Below, piece by piece: positions 1-5,189 of a stretch of DNA of 6,340 nucleotides. The stretch spans positions 1 to 6,340 of the forward strand of contig CAJXTP010000174.1 in NCBI GenBank assembly GCA_913061335.1, in the 5' to 3' direction. A program made the translations under genes and the position numbers. The notes under the pieces are model-generated. The model made no database searches and was not told the origin of the DNA. It was given only the letters and a program-made list of their open reading frames with translations. This DNA comes from an uncultured Loktanella sp. GTDB taxonomy: Bacteria > Pseudomonadota > Alphaproteobacteria > Rhodobacterales > Rhodobacteraceae. Position 1 is the first letter of the stretch, and each line of letters begins with the position of its first letter.

Positions 1-211
1 CCATTGCGCCATCAAGTGCGTCGATTTCACGGACCAAATGGCCTTTTCCAAGCCCGCCAATGGCCGGATTACAGGACATAACGCCAATTGTTTCAGTTGA
101 TAAGGTCACAAGCGCGGTTTGCGCACCCATACGGGAGGCAGCCAGAGCGGCCTCGGTTCCGGCATGTCCGCCACCGATAACAACAACATCAAAATGTTTC
201 ACGTGAAACAA
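1..211 (-). CDS. mnmG: MnmG (GidA), tRNA wobble-uridine modification flavoprotein, N-terminal 70 residues (partial)
   Basis: MnmG is the FAD-binding partner of MnmE; the complex adds the carboxymethylaminomethyl group to U34 of certain tRNAs in the cytoplasm. Only the N-terminus is present; the gene continues past base 1. Visible are the dinucleotide-binding loop VIGGGHAGTEAA (residues 11-22) and the highly conserved block MSCNPAIGGLGKGHLVREID (45-64), both diagnostic of the family. I chose the TTG at 209-211, which gives MFHVKHFDVVVIGGG. This aligns residue for residue with the E. coli start MFYPDPFDV as I recall it. A GTG at 200-202 (MKHFDVVV) is the alternative and has AGGG ten bases upstream. 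Only three bases separate the TTG from the mnmE stop codon, so the two subunits are probably co-translated. Codons 1-6 are formed by a perfect parS site (195-210). Confidence 0.95.
   Translation of the reverse strand, partial: MFHVKHFDVVVIGGGHAGTEAALAASRMGAQTALVTLSTETIGVMSCNPAIGGLGKGHLVREIDALDGAM
195..210. other. parS: parS centromere site, ParB binding
   Basis: The 16 bases TGTTTCACGTGAAACA form a perfect palindrome and match the widely conserved bacterial parS consensus (TGTTNCACGTGAAACA). ParB (Spo0J) binds such sites near the origin and, with ParA and SMC, segregates the new origins. The site lies within the start of mnmG, where it encodes FHVKH, and is four bases from the mnmE stop codon. 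In alphaproteobacteria parA and parB usually lie just beyond mnmG and rsmG; that part is outside this window. No second full site was seen here. The identity rests on an exact consensus match plus location; binding itself is inferred. Confidence 0.93.
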
Positions 212-214
212 TCC

Positions 215-1489
215 CTATTTTCCAATACAAAAACTGGAAAAGATCTCTCCCAGTATGTCTTCCACATCGATCCGCCCGAGGAGGCTATCAATTGCACGCC
301 CAGCGGATCGAATATCTTCTGCAACCAGATCTTCCATGAAATCGCCATTTTCAAGGGCCACCTGAACGCTATCTAGGTAGTCTATCGCCTGCAACATCGC
401 AATCCTGTGCCGTTCGCGCATTGCGACGCCAATTGTTCCGACGCGAAGCCGCAAAACACCTGTAATTTGAGCGATAAGGTCATCAACGCCCTGACCCGTC
501 GCTCCAGAAACGCCGTTTCCGTTGTTCAGGTCGGCCTTGGCAACAACAACAATGTCACCATCTTCCAATGCAATCGGGCTTTCTTTGCCGGTTTCCAGCA
601 ACACGACCCGCAGATCAGCGGACCGCGCCCGTGATATTGCCCGTTCAATACCGATACTTTCGACGACATCGATCGTATCTCGCAGGCCTGCCGTGTCCAG
701 TAAAGTCACGGGAAGCCCATCAAGGTCCATTTTTACCTCTATCACGTCGCGCGTCGTTCCTGCGATTTCTGACGTAATTGCTGCTTCTCGTCCTGCTAAG
801 CGGTTTAGCAGGGTCGATTTCCCAACGTTGGGTGACCCAAGAATGGCGACTTCAAACCCGTGACGAAGCCGTTCTGCAAAAACAACGCCTGCCGCCTCCA
901 TACGGAGGCTTGCCTGCACTGAGTGGACTAATTCAATGACCTCAGGGGCCACATCAAAGGGAACGTCTTCATCTGCGAAGTCGATTGTCGCCTCGATCAG
1001 CGCCGCGGCGCGTAGCAATTTGGCGCGCCATTCCTCGGCCAAAACACCAAGTGCGCCTTCAAGAACACGCAGTGCTTGGCGCCGTTGTCCTTCGGTTTCG
1101 GCGTCAATGAGGTCTGCAAGTCCTTCAACCTGAGCCAAATCAAGCTTGCCGTTTTCCATCGCGCGTCGTGTGAATTCGCCTGCTTCTGCCATCCGTAGAT
1201 CTGGATCGTCACCTAAAACCCGCAGAACGGCGGCGACCACAGCCAAGGAGCCATGCAAGTGCAGCTCGATCACGGGTTCACCGGTAAAGCTGCGCCCTGA
1301 CGGGAAATTCAAAACCAATGCTTCGTCGAGGTGAACGCCATCCTGATCAAACAGACGCCGCACGCCGCGCGTAGGCGGGACACTGTCCATCAAACGGCCA
1401 GCAGCAACAGCAGCAAGGTCACCCGAAATTCGGATGACCGCGACGCCAGCGCGTCCTTGCGCCGTAGCTAAGGCAAAAATCGTGTCCAT
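215..1489 (-). CDS. mnmE: MnmE (TrmE), tRNA modification GTPase
   Basis: MnmE is a G-domain-dimerising GTPase that works with MnmG to modify U34 of tRNAs, using a one-carbon unit from folate. The 424-residue protein has the N-terminal folate-binding domain (MDTIFALATA start, 1-115), a helical domain, and an inserted G domain. G-domain motifs are G1 GSPNVGKS (218-225), G2 TTRD (245-248), G3 DTAG (265-268) and G4 AKAD (317-320). The family's C-terminal FCIGK signature ends the protein, with Cys421 the expected catalytic cysteine. The ATG at 1487-1489 is preferred over an upstream TTG at 1514-1516, because MDTIFALATAQGRAGVAVIR is the standard N-terminus. A weak GGG lies nine bases upstream of it. 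Length is slightly shorter than E. coli (454) and normal for this class. The G4 motif has Ala where Asn is usual. The gene lies 31 bases after rho and three before mnmG, probably in one transcript. Confidence 0.97.
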   Translation of the reverse strand: MDTIFALATAQGRAGVAVIRISGDLAAVAAGRLMDSVPPTRGVRRLFDQDGVHLDEALVLNFPSGRSFTGEPVIELHLHGSLAVVAAVLRVLGDDPDLRMAEAGEFTRRAMENGKLDLAQVEGLADLIDAETEGQRRQALRVLEGALGVLAEEWRAKLLRAAALIEATIDFADEDVPFDVAPEVIELVHSVQASLRMEAAGVVFAERLRHGFEVAILGSPNVGKSTLLNRLAGREAAITSEIAGTTRDVIEVKMDLDGLPVTLLDTAGLRDTIDVVESIGIERAISRARSADLRVVLLETGKESPIALEDGDIVVVAKADLNNGNGVSGATGQGVDDLIAQITGVLRLRVGTIGVAMRERHRIAMLQAIDYLDSVQVALENGDFMEDLVAEDIRSAGRAIDSLLGRIDVEDILGEIFSSFCIGK

Positions 1490-1520
1490 TTCGATTAACC
1501 CATTGTTATTGAACAATAAG

Positions 1521-2792
1521 TTACGTGTTCATTGAATCGAAGAAGTCCGCGTTGGTCTTGGTCTGCTTGAGCTTCCCGATCAGGAATTCGACGGCATCTG
1601 TGGTCCCCATTGGGTTCAAGATACGACGCAAAACATAGGTCTTGGCGAGATCGCCTTTTTCCACCAACAGCTCTTCTTTGCGTGTGCCGGACTTCGTGAT
1701 GTCCATGGCAGGGAAGACGCGCTTATCGGCGACTTTACGATCGAGAACAATTTCGCAGTTACCGGTGCCTTTGAATTCCTCGAAGATCACTTCATCCATG
1801 CGCGAACCTGTATCGATCAGCGCAGTCGCGATGATGGTCAGTGAGCCGCCTTCTTCGATGTTACGAGCCGCACCAAAGAACCGCTTTGGCCGTTGCAGCG
1901 CGTTTGCGTCCACACCACCGGTCAGAACTTTACCAGACGACGGAACGGTCGTGTTGAATGCACGGCCCAGACGCGTAATCGAATCAAGTAGGATCACGAC
2001 GTCACGTTTATGTTCAACAAGACGCTTGGCTTTTTCGATGACCATTTCAGACACGGCAACGTGGCGTTCGGCTGGTTCATCAAACGTGGATGACACAACT
2101 TCGCCCTTCACGGACCGCTGCATGTCGGTCACTTCTTCTGGCCGCTCGTCAATCAACAGGACGATCAAATAGCATTCAGGGTGATTCTTTTCGATCGAGT
2201 TTGCGATGTTTTGCAGCAGAACCGTTTTACCAGTGCGCGGCGGTGCCACGATCAAGGCGCGCTGGCCTTTACCGATTGGCGACACCAGGTCGATAATACG
2301 TGCGGATTTATCTTTGATTGTAGGGTCTGCGACTTCCATATTAAGCCGCTCATCAGGGTAAAGCGGTGTCAGGTTATCAAATGCAACCTTATGCTTGGCC
2401 TTCTCTGGGTCTTCAAAGTTGATCGATTCAACGACCGTAAGCGCAAAGTAACGCTCTGTGTCGTTTGGCTCTTTCATGATGCCTTGAACCGTATCCCCAG
2501 TCCGCAGCGAATGCCGCCGGATCATGTCAGGCGACACGTAGATATCATCTGGCCCAGGCAGATAGTTGGCTTCAGGCGACCGCAAGAACCCAAATCCGTC
2601 TTTCAGGACTTCAAGCACGCCGTCACCGCCGATGATCCATTCTTCGTCTGCGCGTTCCTTGAGGATCGCAAACATCATGTCGCCTTTGCGCATGGTGGAA
2701 GCATTTTCGATCTCGAGCTCTTCTGCCAATGGCAAAAGGTCCTTTGGGCTTTGCGCCTTAAGGTCAGCGAGGTTCAAACGGTCAATGGTCAT
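1521..2792 (-). CDS. rho: Transcription termination factor Rho
   Basis: Rho is a hexameric RNA-dependent ATPase that loads on unstructured, C-rich transcripts and releases RNA polymerase. The 423-residue protein has an N-terminal helical part (MTIDRLNLADLKAQSPKDLL) and a cold-shock-like RNA-binding domain with DGFGFLR (65-71) and YVSP (86-89). The ATPase core carries Walker A APPRTGKT (183-190), the conserved LLIDERPEEV (212-221) and Walker B VVILLDSITR (265-274). It also has the Q-loop region GKVLTGGVDANALQRPKRFF (287-306) and the GTGN motif (342-345). Length matches the family (E. coli 419) and there is no N-terminal extension. The ATG at 2790-2792 is preferred over an in-frame TTG four codons upstream, because MTIDRLNLADL matches related proteins; its Shine-Dalgarno (GGA, seven bases away) is weak. 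A 114-base gap to hemJ contains a possible attenuator hairpin, which would suit the known autoregulation of rho genes. Confidence 0.98.
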   Translation of the reverse strand: MTIDRLNLADLKAQSPKDLLPLAEELEIENASTMRKGDMMFAILKERADEEWIIGGDGVLEVLKDGFGFLRSPEANYLPGPDDIYVSPDMIRRHSLRTGDTVQGIMKEPNDTERYFALTVVESINFEDPEKAKHKVAFDNLTPLYPDERLNMEVADPTIKDKSARIIDLVSPIGKGQRALIVAPPRTGKTVLLQNIANSIEKNHPECYLIVLLIDERPEEVTDMQRSVKGEVVSSTFDEPAERHVAVSEMVIEKAKRLVEHKRDVVILLDSITRLGRAFNTTVPSSGKVLTGGVDANALQRPKRFFGAARNIEEGGSLTIIATALIDTGSRMDEVIFEEFKGTGNCEIVLDRKVADKRVFPAMDITKSGTRKEELLVEKGDLAKTYVLRRILNPMGTTDAVEFLIGKLKQTKTNADFFDSMNT

Positions 2793-2807
2793 AACAATAT
2801 CCAACTG

Positions 2808-2823
2808 CTGCCAGCAAAGGCAG
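2808..2823 (-). repeat. Small hairpin just upstream of the rho start
   Basis: CTGCC, a six-base loop and GGCAG form a perfect five-base-pair stem, 16 to 31 bases upstream of the rho ATG in the leader transcript. It could influence ribosome access or be part of an attenuator together with the hairpin at 2852-2870. A five-pair stem is common by chance, so a role is only a possibility. Confidence 0.25.
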
Positions 2824-2843
2824 TCATCAAGCAGATTAATAAT

Positions 2844-2870
2844 GGAAAACAGCTATCCCGGACGGGTAGC
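2844..2870 (-). terminator. Possible terminator or attenuator between hemJ and rho
   Basis: On the minus strand GCTACCC, the loop GTCC and GGGATAGC can form a seven-pair stem with one bulged A (bases 2852-2870), followed by the U-rich run UGUUUUCC. This is the form of a modest intrinsic terminator. It sits 36 bases after the hemJ stop and about 60 bases before the rho start, so it could end hemJ transcripts or attenuate rho. The stem is short and bulged and the U tract is imperfect, hence moderate confidence. Confidence 0.4.
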
Positions 2871-2906
2871 GCGCAAACATCTACGCAACCGCATGACCGA
2901 AGTCAA

Positions 2907-3356
2907 TTAAAACGGCCGTACAATGACCATCACAACGATTATGAGCATAAGCACCGTCGGCACCTCGTTCGCCAGCCTGTAGGTCCGCCCTGTGCGCGTG
3001 TTGGTTCCTTGCACAAATTCTTTACGCCGTTTCCCAAGCCACATGTGTGCCACTGTCATCAGCATGACTGCGATCAGCTTAATCCACGTCCATCCTGCTG
3101 TGAAATCCATCGCGCCCATTGTGATAAGGATAAGCCCGCAGATCCAAGCCACGATCATTGCCGGTGTCATGATCAAATTCAGTAGCTTTCGTTCCATCAC
3201 TTGGAAGGTCTGATCAAGCTCTGACCCGACCGACCCGCGTTCTGCGTGATAGACAAACAGCCGTGGCAGATAGAACATACCTGCCATCCATGACATCACT
3301 GCTGCGATGTGAAGCGCTTTAATCCATGGATATAGATTTTCTAAAATCTCAGACAT
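2907..3356 (-). CDS. hemJ: HemJ, protoporphyrinogen IX oxidase (membrane protein)
   Basis: HemJ oxidises protoporphyrinogen IX to protoporphyrin IX in the inner membrane, the penultimate step of haem synthesis in many alphaproteobacteria that lack HemG and HemY. The 149-residue protein has four hydrophobic segments (about 11-33, 57-80, 88-107 and 132-147), as expected. The family signature ALHIAAVMSWMAGMFYLPRL (14-33) contains the conserved His16. Lys93 in the third segment (WTWIKL) and the C-terminal RLANEVPT (127-134) are also typical. The ATG at 3354-3356 has AGGAA (3365-3369) eight bases upstream. It is the first gene left of the putative origin and reads away from it. The TATAAT-like element at 3398-3403 is a candidate promoter. 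Older annotations call the family UPF0093 or a CopD-like protein; the HemJ assignment is by sequence resemblance. Confidence 0.93.
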   Translation of the reverse strand: MSEILENLYPWIKALHIAAVMSWMAGMFYLPRLFVYHAERGSVGSELDQTFQVMERKLLNLIMTPAMIVAWICGLILITMGAMDFTAGWTWIKLIAVMLMTVAHMWLGKRRKEFVQGTNTRTGRTYRLANEVPTVLMLIIVVMVIVRPF

Positions 3357-3387
3357 GTTTTGTTTTCCTGACCTATCCTGATCTCTC

Positions 3388-3406
3388 TTAATATATAATT
3401 ATATAA
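3388..3406. other. A/T-only run, candidate DNA unwinding element
   Basis: Nineteen consecutive A or T bases contain the perfect 14-base palindrome TATATAATTATATA (3392-3405). This is the most A/T-rich spot noticed in the window. It lies 37 bases from the DnaA box cluster, on the far side of the triplet tract, where an unwinding element is expected. The same bases also supply the possible hemJ -10 element. Confidence 0.6.
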
Positions 3407-3426
3407 GAAGAAGATGTTGTTGTAGA
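3398..3426 (-). promoter_or_regulatory. Candidate sigma-70-type promoter for hemJ
   Basis: On the minus strand TCTACA (3421-3426, four of six matches to TTGACA) is followed after 17 bases by a perfect TATAAT (3398-3403), about 42 bases upstream of the hemJ start codon. Spacing is optimal. The -10 hexamer belongs to an A/T palindrome that would give such a match on either strand, so this is only plausible. Confidence 0.4.
3405..3425 (+). other. Phased NWG triplet tract resembling a DnaA-trio element
   Basis: Seven consecutive triplets read AAG AAG AAG ATG TTG TTG TAG, each with A or T at the first two positions and G at the third. Read 3' to 5' away from the DnaA boxes, four of the seven fit the published trio consensus [G/A]A[T/A]. 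It lies between the A/T-only run and the box cluster, separated from the boxes by a spacer containing GTCGCC. This is the order of the basal unwinding system described in Bacillus subtilis. The match is partial and the role is inferred. Confidence 0.4.
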
Positions 3427-3442
3427 TAGTGTCGCCATTTTC

Positions 3443-3477
3443 TGTGGATTAAAATCTTATCCGCAGAGTTATCCACC
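3443..3477. other. Cluster of three DnaA-box-like nonamers
   Basis: Three nonamers each differ from TTATCCACA at one position. They are TAATCCACA on the minus strand (3443-3451), TTATCCGCA on the plus strand (3457-3465) and TTATCCACC on the plus strand (3469-3477). The first two form an inverted pair, and the last two are in tandem with starts 12 bases apart. Such spacing suits cooperative DnaA assembly. Confidence 0.75.
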
Positions 3478-3609
3478 ATTAACCAAAGAGAATAAAAACT
3501 TAAGACACAGGAAATATGGTAAATAAATCGTTTTATATTATAGGCTTAAGCAAGTACTTCGCCGACAACTTTCTGCCCTTGGCATATTGACTCATGCCGC
3601 GGTCCAGAT

Positions 3610-3618
3610 TCGTCCACA
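3610..3618 (+). other. Weak DnaA-box-like nonamer
   Basis: TCGTCCACA differs from the DnaA consensus at two positions. It is included only because it lies between stronger boxes in the same intergenic region. Confidence 0.3.
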
Positions 3619-3707
3619 CCCCCGACTTATCCTTTCCCACAGTGGACATTTTGATGAAACTACTCGCATAACATCCGACATACACACAGGCGGGCGTTTG
3701 GCTTGTC

Positions 3708-3716
3708 TTATCCACC
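3708..3716 (+). other. DnaA-box-like nonamer, copy of the one at 3469
   Basis: TTATCCACC has one mismatch to the DnaA consensus and is identical to the box at 3469-3477. The identity extends to 12 bases (TTATCCACCATT, 3469-3480 and 3708-3719). Confidence 0.55.
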
Positions 3717-3754
3717 ATTTCCACCACACGATCACACAGCGTTTGTCCCAAGGG

Positions 3755-3763
3755 TTATCCCCA
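3755..3763 (+). other. DnaA-box-like nonamer between the maf ribosome-binding site and start codon
   Basis: TTATCCCCA has one mismatch to the DnaA consensus. It fills the whole spacer between the maf Shine-Dalgarno AAGGG (3750-3754) and the start codon, sharing the A of ATG. If bound, it could tie maf-operon expression to DnaA. Confidence 0.4.
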
Positions 3764-4362
3764 TGTCAGATACCATCATTCTTGCGTCCGGTTCCGAAAT
3801 TCGTGCGACGTTATTGCGCAATGCTGGTGTCGTATTTGACGTCGTTGTGCCCCGTGTCGATGAGGACACCATAAAGGCGTCGCTGATCGCTGAACAGGCG
3901 TCCCCCCGCGATATCGCCGATGCCTTGGCTGAGATGAAGTCGTTGCGCGTTGCGTCCAAGCATCCAGATGCGCTGGTGATTGGTTGTGATCAGGTGCTTG
4001 CCCATAATCGCGCAATTTTGTCGAAACCTGAAACCCCTGATGACGCGCTTGTTCAGCTTAAGGCGTTGCGCGGTGAAACCCATCAGTTGTTATCGGCGGC
4101 TGTCATTTATGCGGATGGTAAACCCCAATGGCGTCATGTTGGCCAAACTAGGTTGTTTATGCGCGATGTTTCTGACGCATATTTGGTGGATTACGTTGAC
4201 CGCAATTGGGACAGTATTCGTCATTCCGTCGGCAGTTATAAGCTGGAAGAAGAGGGCGCGCGTCTTTTTTCGCGCATTGAGGGCGATTACTTTAACGTTT
4301 TGGGGCTGCCGCTGTTAGAACTCTTGTCATATCTCACACTTCGTGGAGCGTTGTACGGATGA
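3763..4362 (+). CDS. maf: Maf-family nucleoside triphosphate pyrophosphatase
   Basis: Maf proteins hydrolyse nucleoside triphosphates, often modified ones, to the monophosphate and pyrophosphate, and are thought to clean the nucleotide pool. The 199-residue protein has the N-terminal motif ILASGSEIR (6-14), a divergent form of the usual S-x-S-x-R-R with Ile13 in place of the first Arg. It also has the catalytic-aspartate segment VIGCDQV (72-78, Asp76), SKP (87-89), GSYKLEEEGARLF (157-169) and the C-terminal VLGLPLLELL (179-188). The DQ after the cysteine resembles the E. coli YceF branch (7-methyl-GTP pyrophosphatase) more than YhdE, so YceF-like activity is likely but not certain. The ATG at 3763 is chosen over an in-frame TTG at 3703. 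It has AAGGG eight bases upstream, and the 20 extra residues look unlike the family. It begins the right-hand operon and overlaps aroE by ATGA. Confidence 0.93.
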   Translation: MSDTIILASGSEIRATLLRNAGVVFDVVVPRVDEDTIKASLIAEQASPRDIADALAEMKSLRVASKHPDALVIGCDQVLAHNRAILSKPETPDDALVQLKALRGETHQLLSAAVIYADGKPQWRHVGQTRLFMRDVSDAYLVDYVDRNWDSIRHSVGSYKLEEEGARLFSRIEGDYFNVLGLPLLELLSYLTLRGALYG

Positions 4363-5189
4363 AACAGAAAATTCCTTTGGCCGGTGTGATCGGTTCGCCG
4401 ATTGCCCAATCTAAGTCTCCTCGGTTGCACCGTCATTGGCTGCGTCGCTACGGCTTGCGCGGTGATTATGTGCCGCTGCATGTCGAACCGGAAAATCTGG
4501 AAACCGTTTTGCGCGCCATGCCCAAGATGGGTTTTGTTGGTGCGAACGTCACGATCCCACATAAGGTTGCGGTGATGCAGTTCGCGGATCAGATCAGTGA
4601 CCGTGCCACGTTGGTTGGGGCCGCCAATACGCTGATCTTCAAAGACGACGGGCGTATTTTTGCCGATAACACTGACGGCTATGGGTTTATGGCGAACCTG
4701 CGCCAGCAAGCCCCCGAGTGGGACCCGAAGGCTGGTCCTGCTGCCGTGCTTGGCGCTGGTGGCGCTGCGCGTGCTATTATTGTGGCGCTTGCTGATGCTG
4801 GCGTGACCGAGATTTTGCTGTCGAACCGTACCCGCGCCAAAGCCGACGCGCTTCGGTCCGAATTTGGCGCGCGGATTCGCGTCGTTGATTGGGTCCAAGC
4901 TGGCAACATGCTTGAAGATGCGACAACGGTGGTCAACACGACGTCCCTAGGTATGGTCGGTCAGCCTGATTTGCGTGTTCCGTTGGATGGATTGCGGGCA
5001 GGGACCCTTGTTACCGACTTGGTTTATAATCCGCTGCGTACTCCGTTGCTTGAAGCGGCACAGGCCGCAGGCTGTGTCACGGTTGATGGGTTGGGCATGC
5101 TTTTGCACCAAGGCGTTCCAGGGTTTGAGCGCTGGTTTGGAACCCGCCCCGAAGTCGACGAAGAAACCCGCCGCGTTGTTCTAGGATGA
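4359..5189 (+). CDS. aroE: Shikimate dehydrogenase (NADP-dependent)
   Basis: AroE reduces 3-dehydroshikimate to shikimate in the cytoplasm, the fourth step towards chorismate and the aromatic amino acids. The 276-residue protein is of usual length. The N-terminal substrate domain has SKSP (18-21, the shikimate-binding serines 18 and 20), NVTIPHK (63-69, catalytic Lys69), Asn90 and Asp106 in NTDGYG. The nucleotide-binding fold has the GAGGAA loop (132-137), and NRTRAKA (156-162) is typical of NADP preference. NTTSLGM (193-199) and GLGMLLHQG (244-252) complete the family signature. Start and stop both overlap their neighbours by four bases (ATGA), pointing to translational coupling with maf and coaE. 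A GGAG lies ten bases upstream of the start. No key residue is missing. Confidence 0.97.
   Translation: MKQKIPLAGVIGSPIAQSKSPRLHRHWLRRYGLRGDYVPLHVEPENLETVLRAMPKMGFVGANVTIPHKVAVMQFADQISDRATLVGAANTLIFKDDGRIFADNTDGYGFMANLRQQAPEWDPKAGPAAVLGAGGAARAIIVALADAGVTEILLSNRTRAKADALRSEFGARIRVVDWVQAGNMLEDATTVVNTTSLGMVGQPDLRVPLDGLRAGTLVTDLVYNPLRTPLLEAAQAAGCVTVDGLGMLLHQGVPGFERWFGTRPEVDEETRRVVLG

Larger units (their letters stand above)
3357..3762. other. oriC: Putative chromosomal origin of replication (oriC)
   Basis: This 406-base gene-free stretch lies between divergent hemJ and maf. From left to right it holds an A/T-only run (3388-3406), a phased NWG triplet tract (3405-3425), a short GC element (3431-3436) and three DnaA-box-like nonamers in 35 bases (3443-3477). 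An AT-rich segment follows (about 3478-3545), then scattered further boxes at 3610, 3708 and 3755. The flanking genes are those known to surround the origin in alphaproteobacteria, and genes on both sides read outward. It also has two GANTC sites (3589-3593, 3607-3611), the CcrM methylation target in this class, but that number is near chance. A weak inverted repeat GGCAT-N8-ATGCC lies at 3581-3598. No box is an exact TTATCCACA match, and the role is inferred from architecture and context. Confidence 0.8.

Noticed and set aside
1502..1519. Inverted repeat ATTGTT/AACAAT in the rho-mnmE gap as a terminator
   Set aside because: The stem is only A/T with a single G-C pair per arm and no U tract follows; with a 31-base gap the genes are more likely co-transcribed.
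2181..3185. Long plus-strand open frame of 334 codons across rho and hemJ
   Set aside because: It is antisense to two confidently identified genes and crosses the gap between them; its Cys/His/Arg-rich translation has no recognisable domain.
3589..3611. Two GANTC sites as a CcrM-controlled origin feature
   Set aside because: Two sites in about 400 bases is close to the chance expectation of one per 256, so no enrichment can be claimed.
3587..3615. TTGACT as the -35 element of a maf promoter
   Set aside because: No acceptable -10 hexamer lies 15 to 19 bases downstream.
3533..3751. Minus-strand open frame of 72 codons within the hemJ-maf intergenic region
   Set aside because: It has no recognisable domain, covers the DnaA-box region, and its composition does not resemble the neighbouring proteins. 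A chance open frame is the simpler reading.
3703..3762. Twenty-residue N-terminal extension of Maf from a TTG codon
   Set aside because: The extension has no family resemblance, spans two DnaA-like boxes, and the ATG at 3763 has a good AAGGG at eight bases.
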